Source: JAYTQG01 sp043746815 (GTDB taxonomy: Bacteria; Actinomycetota; Thermoleophilia; Miltoncostaeales; Miltoncostaeaceae). Taken from it: a stretch of DNA of 10,906 bases. Shown piece after piece: positions 1 through 6,824 of this stretch; positions within the stretch are counted from its first letter, which is position 1; every line of letters starts with the position of its first letter. The stretch lies in contig JAYTQG010000079.1 in assembly GCA_043746815.1 (NCBI GenBank), forward strand, positions 1-10,906, written 5' to 3'. Below the pieces are notes generated by a model. That model saw nothing but the letters and a program-made list of their open reading frames with translations. It searched no databases and had not been told where the DNA came from. The position numbers and the translations under genes were made by a program.

Positions 1-49
1 GAGTGGTGAGTTCTCCCACCCACACGGGCCAACCGGCCAAGGAGTCTGA

Positions 50-1258
50 ATGAGCGAAACGACGTTCGCCGATCTCGGCGTGTCAACTGGCGTTTGCAAT
101 GCACTCGCGGCGGCGGGAATCACCGCGCCGTTCCCGATTCAAGCGGCGGTCATCGCCGATGTCATGGCCGGACGCGACGTCCTGGCGAAGTCCCCAACGG
201 GCTCCGGCAAGACTCTCGCCTTCGGTATCCCGATGGTTGAGCGCTGCCGCGCCGCGATGGGCCGTGCCTCCGGTTTGATTCTGGTCCCGACACGCGAGCT
301 TGCGGGGCAGGTCGCAGCAGAGCTTCGGGTGATCGGACCCGCCAAACGAATCACGATTGAGGCCGTCTACGGTGGCGTCCCGCAGCGCCGCCAGGTTGCT
401 GCCGCACGGCGCGCCGACATTCTGGTCGCGACCCCAGGCCGCCTTGAGGACCTCCTCAGTCAGCGCGAAATTGGCGTAGACGCCGTGAAGACACTCGTCT
501 TGGACGAGGCCGACAGGATGCTCGACATGGGCTTCCAGCCCCAGGTCGACGCCATCGTGAAGCGCCTCGGCGCCCATCAGACGCTGTTCTTCTCGGCGAC
601 GCTGGATGGGGCAGTCGGCAAGCTTGCCGCTCGCTACACCAATGACGCTGCCCGTCACGAAGTGCAGGTCGAGCCGGAAGATGTTGGCAATGTGGAGCAC
701 CGCTTCTTCAGTGCCGAGCGTGGCGACAAGGTTGAGACCTTGCTCACGGAGCTGAAGGGCGAGCGCGACCTGACATTGGTCTTCGTCCGCACCCGGCATG
801 GTGCCGATCGCCTGGTCCGTGACCTTGACCGTCGCGGTGTGCGTTCTCTCGCCATTCACGGTGACAAGACGCAGGCGGCGCGCGAAAAGGCGCTCGCAGC
901 GTTTACCAGCGGTCGTGAGCGCATTCTGGTCGCCACGGATGTCGCGGCCCGCGGCATCGACATCGACCGGGTCAGTCACGTCATCAACTTCGATGCCCCG
1001 GAAGACCTGGAGAGCTACGTCCACCGCATCGGCCGCACGGCGCGTGCCGGGCGGACCGGTATCGGCATCACGTTCGTCACCGGCGAGAACGAAATCCTGA
1101 TGAGCAAAATCGTCACCACCCTCGGGCTGGTTGACGAGTACCAGGAAGCCGGTTTCCTGGTTCGCAACGACTCGCGCTCCAACTCGCGCCGCCCGTCCCC
1201 GGCTGGTGGCCGCGGACGCCGTCCCGCCCGCTCGCGCGCAACGACGGCGAGCCGCTAG
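50..1258 (+). CDS. DEAD-box ATP-dependent RNA helicase
   Basis: This is a cytoplasmic ATP-dependent RNA helicase of superfamily 2, expected to remodel RNA duplexes in ribosome assembly or mRNA turnover. All family motifs are visible in order: Q motif (Phe6, FPIQ ending at Gln31), Walker A SPTGSGKT (48-55), PTRELA (80-85), TPGR (128-131), DEAD (152-155), SAT (182-184), ARGID (300-304) and HRIGRTAR (325-332). The last 30 residues are a basic Arg/Ser/Gly tail, usual for RNA contact. The ATG at 50 has an AAGGAG Shine-Dalgarno (39-44) five bases upstream, which fixes the start. The length of 402 residues is normal for a minimal helicase. Its stop shares CTAG with the stop of the convergent next gene. 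The family is certain; the RNA target cannot be told. Confidence 0.97.
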   Translation: MSETTFADLGVSTGVCNALAAAGITAPFPIQAAVIADVMAGRDVLAKSPTGSGKTLAFGIPMVERCRAAMGRASGLILVPTRELAGQVAAELRVIGPAKRITIEAVYGGVPQRRQVAAARRADILVATPGRLEDLLSQREIGVDAVKTLVLDEADRMLDMGFQPQVDAIVKRLGAHQTLFFSATLDGAVGKLAARYTNDAARHEVQVEPEDVGNVEHRFFSAERGDKVETLLTELKGERDLTLVFVRTRHGADRLVRDLDRRGVRSLAIHGDKTQAAREKALAAFTSGRERILVATDVAARGIDIDRVSHVINFDAPEDLESYVHRIGRTARAGRTGIGITFVTGENEILMSKIVTTLGLVDEYQEAGFLVRNDSRSNSRRPSPAGGRGRRPARSRATTASR

Positions 1259-2106
1259 TCAGTTCCCATTTGGCGCCCGGTACCCCAGCGTGGGTCCCGG
1301 AGCGTCGCGTGGTGGTCAGCCGGTTGCCCGTCGCGGATCGGTGGGCGTTCACCAATCATGCGGGCCAACGCGCGTCCGGAGCGCATTTCCCATGGTGTTC
1401 GGTCGCGTCGACACGCACGGCTGATGAGGTCAACCGGGATTGGCGCGTCGCTGCCGACGATGAGCACGTTTCCGGGGCTGCGGTGCTGGATCACCGCCAC
1501 ATCGGTCAGTAGCACCGTGTGCCGGTATGACGCCCCCATCGTGGCCGTCACGGCACGGGCCAGCTCCAGCGGTGCGGTATCGATCAGGTTGATCAGGTGC
1601 GTTCCGCCTGGTCGCATCACGCGCCGGGCGACCCCGACGAACTCCACGCTGACCAGGTGCTTGGGAACGACGACCCCCTCGAAGGCATCGATCATCAGTA
1701 CGTCAATGGAGCCGTCTTCCTCGCCAGCGAGCACCTCCCTCCCATCGCCGACACGAAGCGCGAGACGGGACGAGGCGACGAGCCCCATCTGACTGGTCGC
1801 GAGGTCCAAAATTGCCGGGTCACGCTCAACAACGGTCGAGTGGACACTGCGCCTGGTTGCGGCCAAATACCGTGCAAGCGCACAGGGCCCGCCGCCGATC
1901 TGGAAGAGTCGCAGGGGTTCCTTGACCGGGTGCACCGCGTCGATGACCTGAACCGTGTGTCGGAGGTACTCGAACTCCAAGTGCGTCGGGTCAAGGACGT
2001 CTACGTAGCTCGACTCGACCCCGTCCAACACCAGCAGCCGCCCGCCTGGGCGCGACGGATCGCCGCGAACCTCCGCTGGCCCGGACAGGGTGGGTGTCAA
2101 CCTCAC
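1255..2106 (-). CDS. Spermidine synthase-like class I SAM-dependent transferase
   Basis: This 283-residue cytoplasmic protein has the Rossmann fold of polyamine aminopropyltransferases. It has an N-terminal strand region LDGVESSYVDVLDPTHLEFEY (residues 28-47), the nucleotide loop IGGGP (70-74), the acidic VVERD end of strand 2 (92-96), the GDGRE turn (120-124) and the catalytic-type MIDAFEG (138-144), where Asp140 occupies the proton-acceptor position. This layout matches the short actinobacterial spermidine synthase-like proteins without a transporter domain. The substrate is not proven, since no other polyamine gene is nearby. The GTG start at 2106 is the furthest possible, because an in-frame TGA lies 11 codons upstream. 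There is no Shine-Dalgarno. A CATACT hexamer sits six bases before the GTG, suggesting a leaderless transcript. The gene is divergent from the GGDEF gene. Confidence 0.85.
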   Translation of the reverse strand: MRLTPTLSGPAEVRGDPSRPGGRLLVLDGVESSYVDVLDPTHLEFEYLRHTVQVIDAVHPVKEPLRLFQIGGGPCALARYLAATRRSVHSTVVERDPAILDLATSQMGLVASSRLALRVGDGREVLAGEEDGSIDVLMIDAFEGVVVPKHLVSVEFVGVARRVMRPGGTHLINLIDTAPLELARAVTATMGASYRHTVLLTDVAVIQHRSPGNVLIVGSDAPIPVDLISRACRRDRTPWEMRSGRALARMIGERPPIRDGQPADHHATLRDPRWGTGRQMGTD

Positions 2107-2188
2107 GGGGCGAGTATGCCCATCCCGGTCATCCCGTCAGACCGGGCAGGTCAACCCTGCCGCCGTTCGCGCCGATGATCGTCTCAGC

Positions 2189-3856
2189 ATGTCTGCCATT
2201 TCCGACAGTGACCGCACTGCCGCCTTCCGGGCGGAAATTGACGATGCTCCGTCCCTCAGTGCTCGCGCGACGGCGATGGTCGCGTTCTGCGGATACCTCG
2301 ATAGCGCGAATCGCAGCGCCGAGGCCCTTGAGGTCGCACGTGACGCTGCCGTGGTGGCGGACGAGGCCGGTGACGACCGACTGATCGGCTGGGCGGCCTT
2401 TCGCCAGATGATGGCCCTGAGAAACCTCGGACGCCTTGACGAGGTTGTGGCCATGGGGGAACAGACGCGGGAGCAGTTCAAGTCCAGTGGTGACGTGATC
2501 GGCGAAGTAAGGGCCGCGGCCCTGCTGGCGGTCGTCCTTCTGGCCGTTGGAGAGTACGACCGGGGCCTTCAGGCCCTCGTTGAGTCCTCGGCCCTGATTA
2601 GCCTCATCAGCGTGCCTGACGTCGAGCTTGTCAATGCCCTTCACCTTCAGGCACTCGCTTTTCAGCAACTCAGTGCCTTCGAACCAGCCGTCAAGGCGTC
2701 GGAGGAGGGACTGTGGTTCGCCGACAAACTGGAGGACCCGTTCGAGGCATCTTGGGCGCGCTTTCATCTGGCCGATCACCTCATTGTCTGGGCAGACTTT
2801 CTTTCGCAGCGAGATCCTCCTCGCGCCAAGGATCTCCGGTTGCGTGCCATAGATCTGCTTGATCAGAGTCTCGCCCTCGTGCCATCTGGTACCGATGAGG
2901 GGTTTCTCGGCCTTTTGGAGATGACGCGTGGTCTCGCGCTGCCTGGCGTCGGGCGCCTCGCCGAGGGCATCGCGTGCCTCAGCAAGGCCGCAACGACGCC
3001 CGGCTTTGAGCAGGGCGCAGCCGAGCGGGCGCGACTTGACCGGGCACTTGGCCGTGGCTTCCTCGAAACCGGCGACCTTGACGCGGCGCGCGAGCATTTG
3101 GACGCATCGATTGCGGCGCTGTACGAAACGGATCTCTTTGGATTGTTGTCCAGCACCCTGAAAGATCGGGCCGACGTTCGCCGCCGCCAAGGGGACTTGG
3201 CCGGTGGGGTCACGGATTTGCAGGAGGCGCTTCTGACCGGTGAAGACCGCCGACTGTCCGAGGCCGTCGGCCGCGCTAAAGGTATCCTCGGACGACTTGA
3301 CCTTGAGGTCAAGAAGGTGGAGATCACCCGCCGCGAAATGAATGTGGAAATTCTGGAGCGCATGGCGATGGTCGATCCATTGACGGGGATCTCCAATCGT
3401 CGCTCGCTGGACGGCTTCGGGACGAAGGCGGCGGTGTCAACCTGCGAGTGGCTCTCCGTTGCAGTCGTCGATGTGGATGAGTTCAAAGTGATCAATGACG
3501 CCTTTGGGCATTTGGTGGGAGATGCGGTCCTGCAGCGGATTGCACGGGTGTTGGAGCAATCGGTCCGATCGGGCGTCGATCTGGCCGCTCGCTATGCGGG
3601 TGACGAGTTCGTGCTTGTCCTCGTCGGTCTTGACGAGGCCGCGGCCACTGAAGTCTGTGATCGGATCCGGTTGACCATCGCCGAGTACGCCTGGACCGAT
3701 GTGAAAGCTGAGCTCGCGGTAACGGTGAGCATTGGCATCGCGACGGAGCCCGTGCCAGCAACGTTTTGGAACCTCTTCGCGGACGCTGACGGGGCGCTGT
3801 TTCAGGCCAAGACCAATGGGCGCAACCGCTCGGGCGTCTTCACTCGCCCCGGGTAG
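2189..3856 (+). CDS. TPR-GGDEF protein, probable diguanylate cyclase
   Basis: This 555-residue protein lacks an evident signal peptide or membrane segment, so it should be cytoplasmic. Residues about 10-370 are all-helical with tetratricopeptide-like pairs (for example 33-60, 72-100, 285-312, 325-350), a likely partner-binding sensor. A coiled linker (about 370-392) leads into the GGDEF domain: DPLTGISNRR (396-405), the metal-binding strand DVDEFKVIND (428-437), the signature AGDEF (470-474) and SIGIA (514-518). The signature keeps the Gly-Asp-Glu-Phe needed to join two GTP molecules into cyclic di-GMP. The allosteric RxxD position reads SGVD (461-464), so product inhibition is probably lost. 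I chose ATG 2189; a GTG at 2090 would add 33 residues that overlap the divergent gene and do not look like protein. No EAL domain is present. Confidence 0.9.
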   Translation: MSAISDSDRTAAFRAEIDDAPSLSARATAMVAFCGYLDSANRSAEALEVARDAAVVADEAGDDRLIGWAAFRQMMALRNLGRLDEVVAMGEQTREQFKSSGDVIGEVRAAALLAVVLLAVGEYDRGLQALVESSALISLISVPDVELVNALHLQALAFQQLSAFEPAVKASEEGLWFADKLEDPFEASWARFHLADHLIVWADFLSQRDPPRAKDLRLRAIDLLDQSLALVPSGTDEGFLGLLEMTRGLALPGVGRLAEGIACLSKAATTPGFEQGAAERARLDRALGRGFLETGDLDAAREHLDASIAALYETDLFGLLSSTLKDRADVRRRQGDLAGGVTDLQEALLTGEDRRLSEAVGRAKGILGRLDLEVKKVEITRREMNVEILERMAMVDPLTGISNRRSLDGFGTKAAVSTCEWLSVAVVDVDEFKVINDAFGHLVGDAVLQRIARVLEQSVRSGVDLAARYAGDEFVLVLVGLDEAAATEVCDRIRLTIAEYAWTDVKAELAVTVSIGIATEPVPATFWNLFADADGALFQAKTNGRNRSGVFTRPG

Positions 3857-3911
3857 GGCGGCGGGTTTCAGCCAGAATCGGACGCCGCCCTGGAGAGTCT
3901 GGCGATTCTGG
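3856..3911 (+). terminator. Interlocked GC-rich inverted repeats (possible pseudoknot or terminator)
   Basis: Stem 1 pairs GGGCGGCG (3856-3863) with CGCCGCCC (3883-3890). Stem 2 pairs CCAGAATCG (3872-3880) with CGATTCTGG (3903-3911). Both are perfect. Each 5' arm lies before the other's 3' arm, so they form an H-type pseudoknot with loops of 8, 2 and 12 bases, or else two alternative hairpins. The first G is the last base of the cyclase stop codon. The position suggests an end-of-transcript structure, but no T-run follows. Confidence 0.45.
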
Positions 3912-3932
3912 TATGCGTGGCGAAACGGCATT

Positions 3933-4099
3933 TGGTCAGGGGTGACCATGATGTGGTCATGGGGTGGTCGTAGCGTTCCGGGTGTAGAAACCCCCGGAGC
4001 AAAAGGAGCCGCCGTCATGGTCCAGTGCAAGTAGTTCTCCCCACACCGTGAAGTACTCGACGAAGCCGCAAGACGCGGCTCTTCGTCGTTAAAGGGCGC
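3933..4099 (+). repeat. Repeat unit 1: palindrome, five-codon ORF, hairpin
   Basis: This is the first and most complete unit of a three-copy family that I do not recognise. In order it has the palindrome TGGTCA-GGGG-TGACCA (3933-3948), a CCGGG/CCCGG pairing (within 3978-3998), a Shine-Dalgarno AAGGAG and, eight bases on, a five-codon ORF (4017-4034, MVQCK then TAG). A conserved tract (4035-4057) and a 12-bp bulged hairpin (4058-4088) follow, with TTAAAGGGCGC after that. Unit 2 repeats it about 201 bases downstream with one length change in a C-run. A second short frame starts at GTG 4048 and reads VKYSTKPQDAALRR then TAA, without a Shine-Dalgarno. No transposase or terminal repeats accompany it. 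Confidence 0.8.
4058..4088 (+). terminator. Strong bulged hairpin closing repeat unit 1
   Basis: CGACGAA (4058-4064) pairs with TTCGTCG (4082-4088) and GCCGC (4065-4069) with GCGGC (4075-4079). The loop is AAGAC and a TC bulge sits on the 3' side. Only two T residues follow, so it is either a terminator without a U-tract or another RNA structure. Unit 3 keeps every stem base. Confidence 0.4.
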
Positions 4100-4133
4100 C
4101 GCTTCGGTGTCCGGTTTCGCGGGTTTTGGTGAT

Positions 4134-4290
4134 TGGTCAGGGGTGACCATGATGTGGACAGTGGGTGGTCGTAGCGTTCCAGGTGTAGAAACCCCCCGGA
4201 GCAAAAGGAGCCGCCGTCATGGTCCAGATGAAGTAGTTCTCCCCACACCGTGAAGTACTCGACGAAGCCGCCAGACGTGGCTTTCCCAAA
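4134..4290 (+). repeat. Repeat unit 2: palindrome, five-codon ORF, broken hairpin
   Basis: This copy has the same palindrome (4134-4149), GGAG (4207-4210) eight bases before an ATG, and a five-codon ORF (4219-4236, MVQMK then TAG). The conserved tract up to GCCGC (4267-4271) is also present. The hairpin is then lost: GTGGC (4277-4281) still pairs weakly, but the TTCGTCG arm is replaced by TTTCCCAAACAG, which runs straight into unit 3. Relative to unit 1, the CCGGG near 4177 is CCAGG and the C-run is one base longer. Reading through the TAG, the frame ends at TGA 4309-4311, overlapping the ATG of unit 3. Confidence 0.75.
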
Positions 4291-4390
4291 CAGAAAGGAC
4301 CGCCGCCATGACCCAGATGAAGTAGTTCTCCCTACACCATGAAGTACTCGACGAAGCCGCCAGATGCGGCTCTTCGTCGTTAATGGGCGC
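4291..4390 (+). repeat. Repeat unit 3: partial copy with five-codon ORF and hairpin
   Basis: This copy lacks the palindrome and upstream portion. It starts around AGAAAGGACC (4292-4301), a weaker Shine-Dalgarno, followed by the five-codon ORF (4308-4325, MTQMK then TAG) and the conserved tract with two C-to-T type changes. The complete hairpin and TTAATGGGCGC follow. It sits 89 bases from unit 2. The second short frame starts here with ATG (4339) rather than GTG and reads MKYSTKPPDAALRR then TAA. Confidence 0.7.
4349..4379 (+). terminator. Hairpin closing repeat unit 3
   Basis: It has the same 12-bp stem as in unit 1: CGACGAA/TTCGTCG and GCCGC/GCGGC with the TC bulge. The loop is CAGAT instead of AAGAC, so both differences from unit 1 fall in the loop. 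It lies 37 bases past the stop of the convergent zinc-ribbon gene and could also end that transcript. No U-tract is seen on either strand. Confidence 0.4.
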
Positions 4391-4416
4391 TTCCTGCGAG
4401 CCGTAGAGCCGGGTGC

Positions 4417-4662
4417 CTAGACGCGAACTCGGCGTCGGGCCTTTGCGTGCAAGCATGGGCCGCAGAGGGAACCGGTGTTGTAGCGGTTGAGCGCGGTGGC
4501 GCATTCGGTGCAGTGGCGCGGCGTCGTGATCGGAGAGATCGACTGCGGCGTTGGGCAGTCGCAGAATTTGGGTCGCGTTCCGCCACGCGGGCGCGACAGC
4601 TCCGCGATCACCCCACAGGTCGGGCAGACGATCTCCACGCGCTGCAAGGGTCGGCGCGGCAT
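4417..4662 (-). CDS. Small double zinc-ribbon protein of unknown function
   Basis: This 81-residue protein has two likely zinc-binding Cys4 sites. The first is CPTCG near residue 12 with CDC about 20 residues later. The second is CTECATALNRYNTGSLCGPC in the C-terminal third. The pattern of two Cys pairs with RYN between them recurs in small actinobacterial proteins and at the ends of HTH proteins, so nucleic acid or protein binding is likely but unproven. ATG 4662 was chosen because GGGAG lies seven bases upstream and a promoter-like TTGCGG/TACTAT pair precedes it. A start at 4740 would lie upstream of that promoter. The last residues (KARRRVRV) are basic. It is convergent with the repeat array and divergent from the response regulator. 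The Cys pattern argues strongly that it is a gene and not a shadow. Confidence 0.75.
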   Translation of the reverse strand: MPRRPLQRVEIVCPTCGVIAELSRPRGGTRPKFCDCPTPQSISPITTPRHCTECATALNRYNTGSLCGPCLHAKARRRVRV

Positions 4663-4680
4663 CAGTGGGCTCCCATCCCC

Positions 4681-4708
4681 ATAGTATGGCGCGCCCATCG
4701 TCCCGCAA
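4681..4708 (-). promoter_or_regulatory. Sigma70-type promoter of the zinc-ribbon gene
   Basis: On the minus strand TTGCGG (4703-4708) is followed after 16 bases by TACTAT (4681-4686). Both are close to the housekeeping -35 and -10 consensus. A start point about seven bases on would give a short leader with the GGGAG ribosome site before ATG 4662. Confidence 0.55.
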
Positions 4709-4755
4709 CACGGCAGCCGGTTACCTCGCCTGCACTCCACCCGTGCACGATGAGT

Positions 4756-4767
4756 GACAATGGAGGC
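4756..4767 (+). promoter_or_regulatory. Candidate leaderless -10 element of the two-component operon
   Basis: GACAAT (4756-4761) ends six bases before ATG 4768, the spacing of leaderless -10 boxes. The intervening GGAGGC would be one base from the ATG, too close to act as an ordinary ribosome site. No clear -35 is visible. Confidence 0.3.
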
Positions 4768-5445
4768 ATGGCCAGCCCCCGCGTAACGGTCGTTGAGGAC
4801 GATGACGAACTTCGCGAGCTACTCGTTCGTGGGCTGCGCGCCGCTGGCCTGGACGCGAACGCCCTTGCCGCCGGTGGGGACCTGCTCCGGCGACTTGATC
4901 AGCAGCAGCCAGACCTCCTCGTGCTGGACATTGGCCTGCCCGACGCCGATGGACGTGACGTGTGCCTATCCCTTCGGGCCCGCGGGCACCGCTTCCCGGT
5001 GATCTTCCTGACTGCCAGGGACGCCCTTGCCGATGTCGTCAGCGGATTTGACGCCGGCGGCGATGACTATCTCGCTAAGCCATTTGCGATGGACGAGCTG
5101 GTCGTCCGCATCCGTGCGCTCCTTCGCCGGACCGTCAGCGAGCGCGGCGTATCCGCGTCTGGTGAGATCACGTTGGATCCGGCGAGTCACCGGGTGCATG
5201 CCGGGGAACACGAATGTGACCTGACCCCGACGGAGTTCCGCCTCCTCGCCGCCCTGGTCGCACGTCCCGGTGATGCCGTTCGGCGCGAGGTTCTCATCGC
5301 AACCGGCTGGCCGCACGGATCGATGGTTCACGACAACTCACTCGACGCATTCATCGCCAGGTTGCGTCGAAAGCTCCGCGCGCTGCCGGGAGCGCCGCTC
5401 ATCCGCACCGTGCATGGCGTCGGCTACCGGGTTGAGGACGCATGA
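4768..5445 (+). CDS. OmpR-family two-component response regulator
   Basis: This 225-residue cytoplasmic transcription regulator receives phosphate from the kinase encoded next. The receiver domain (about 5-120) has the acidic pair Asp11/Asp12, phospho-acceptor Asp54 in VLDIGLPD, Thr82 and Lys104 in AKPF. The winged-helix DNA-binding domain (about 130-223) shows LTPTEFRLL (152-160), the recognition region with NSLDAFIARLRRKL (190-203) and the end motif IRTVHGVGYRVE. ATG 4768 is preferred; an in-frame ATG at 4750 would add six residues (MSDNGG) and has no ribosome site. The stop overlaps the kinase start in ATGA (5442-5445), so the two are translationally coupled. The regulon is unknown; the third gene of the operon is a plausible target or accessory. 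Confidence 0.95.
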   Translation: MASPRVTVVEDDDELRELLVRGLRAAGLDANALAAGGDLLRRLDQQQPDLLVLDIGLPDADGRDVCLSLRARGHRFPVIFLTARDALADVVSGFDAGGDDYLAKPFAMDELVVRIRALLRRTVSERGVSASGEITLDPASHRVHAGEHECDLTPTEFRLLAALVARPGDAVRREVLIATGWPHGSMVHDNSLDAFIARLRRKLRALPGAPLIRTVHGVGYRVEDA

Positions 5446-6824
5446 GGCGACGGGTTGGCCGATCGCTTCGGACCCGTCTCCTGCTCGGCGCCCTCGGCGG
5501 TCTGACGGTCGCGCTCGTTGCGCTGACGCTTGCATTCAACATTGTTCTCCGCCAATCACTCCTCGCCGATACGACCGGGCTTGCCCAAGAACGCGCGGAG
5601 GCGCGCGCGGCCGTGCTCGTTGTCGAGGGTGGGGCGCTGACCCCGTCGGAGCGCAGGCGCCTCGATCAGGACGAAACCGAGCCCAGTTGGACCGTCGCGA
5701 CGGACGGCCAACGCATCCAGGAGACCGGCGTTTCCACGGCGTTGGCCGGGGCGGTTCGCCAAGCGGTCCGCACGCCCGACGGAGTGTCGTCCGGGCCGCT
5801 GCGTCTTGCATCTGCGCCAGTTGTCGTTGATGGGACCTTGCGTGCCACGGTGGTTTCGGCAGTCTCACTGGACCGGTACGAGCGCACGGCGACCACGGCG
5901 CTGGTCGGATCGATTGCCCTGAGCGCCGTGATCTTGGCGGCCGTTGCATTTGCCACCTGGTGGGCACTGCGCGCTGCACTCCGCCCCGTCGCGACCATGA
6001 CTGCGGACGCGGCGAACTGGAGTGAGATGGAGCTTGACCGGCGCTTTCGTATGGGAACGCCGCGCGACGAGCTGACCGGGCTGGCGGCCACGCTGGATGG
6101 GCTGCTCGATCGGATCGCGAGCAGTCTTCGTCACGAGCGCCACGTCACCTCTGAGATCTCGCACGAGCTCCGGACACCCCTTGCCCGGATCATTGCGCAC
6201 GCGGACCTGGGTTCGGCCGAGGCGCCGCACCCGGAGTCCCGCGAGGCCTTCGATGGAGTGCTGCGCTCGGCGCACGAGCTCTCGCGCACCCTCGATGCGC
6301 TCCTTGCTGCGGGTCGTGCTGCGGGTGACAGCAGCGACGCATGTGACATGGCTGTCGTCGTGCAGCAGGCGGTGGACCATCTCGCTCCAGATTTGGCCGC
6401 GCGTGGCATCGTGGTTCAGGTGAGCGCCGTCCATGCGAGGGCTGGCGTCAGCAGCGATGTCGTGGACCGCGCGCTCGCGCCGATCCTCACGAATGCCCTT
6501 CGCTACGCCGAGCGAGCAATTGCAGTGGATATCCGGGATGGCACGGACCACGTCGAGGTTCACATCACCGACGACGGACCGGGGATAGTCCCAGCGGAAT
6601 CGGAGTGGATCTTCCAGCCAGGGCGTCGTGGCAGCGCCAGCGCCGCATCGCCCGATGGGGCAGGCCTTGGCCTCTCGCTCGCCCGGCGCCTGGCGAGGGC
6701 GGCAGGCGGGGACGTTGTCGCGGTGCCCTCCGAGGCGGGTGGTTCGCTGGTGCTCAGCCTCCCGGCTGCTCCTGCGCGTCGGCCTTCCCTTCCGGAGGCG
6801 CCGAGCACTACCATCGCGACATGA
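5442..6824 (+). CDS. HAMP-domain sensor histidine kinase
   Basis: This 460-residue inner-membrane kinase is the cognate partner of the preceding regulator. It has an N-terminal membrane helix (about 12-36), an extracytoplasmic sensor of some 110 residues (38-150), a second helix (152-176) and a HAMP linker (177-232). The phospho-acceptor region carries SHELRTP with His241. The ATP-binding domain has the N box with Asn351, the G1 box DDGPGI (377-382) and the G2 box GAGLGLSLARRL (406-417). All catalytic residues are present, so it should be active. The sensor domain has no recognisable fold by eye and the signal is unknown. Its stop overlaps the start of the secreted-protein gene in ATGA (6821-6824), so three genes form one coupled operon. 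Confidence 0.95.
   Translation: MRRRVGRSLRTRLLLGALGGLTVALVALTLAFNIVLRQSLLADTTGLAQERAEARAAVLVVEGGALTPSERRRLDQDETEPSWTVATDGQRIQETGVSTALAGAVRQAVRTPDGVSSGPLRLASAPVVVDGTLRATVVSAVSLDRYERTATTALVGSIALSAVILAAVAFATWWALRAALRPVATMTADAANWSEMELDRRFRMGTPRDELTGLAATLDGLLDRIASSLRHERHVTSEISHELRTPLARIIAHADLGSAEAPHPESREAFDGVLRSAHELSRTLDALLAAGRAAGDSSDACDMAVVVQQAVDHLAPDLAARGIVVQVSAVHARAGVSSDVVDRALAPILTNALRYAERAIAVDIRDGTDHVEVHITDDGPGIVPAESEWIFQPGRRGSASAASPDGAGLGLSLARRLARAAGGDVVAVPSEAGGSLVLSLPAAPARRPSLPEAPSTTIAT

Noticed and set aside
83..1024. Long minus-strand open frame inside the helicase gene
   Set aside because: It mirrors the codon periodicity of a certain helicase gene and shows no motif.
2129..3190. Minus-strand open frame of 353 codons opposite the TPR-GGDEF gene
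   Set aside because: It is a shadow of a clear gene in high-GC DNA; its product shows no fold or motif.
3437..4204. Minus-strand open frame across the cyclase end and repeats
   Set aside because: Its internally repeated peptide only reflects the DNA repeats; it overlaps the GGDEF coding region.
3933..4390. CRISPR array or integron attC sites
   Set aside because: The units are too long and uneven with no spacer pattern, and TTAAAG/TTAATG does not fit the GTTRRRY core site.
4447..4767. N-terminal extension of the response regulator from 4447
   Set aside because: It runs opposite the zinc-ribbon gene and is not protein-like; the receiver domain starts directly after ATG 4768.
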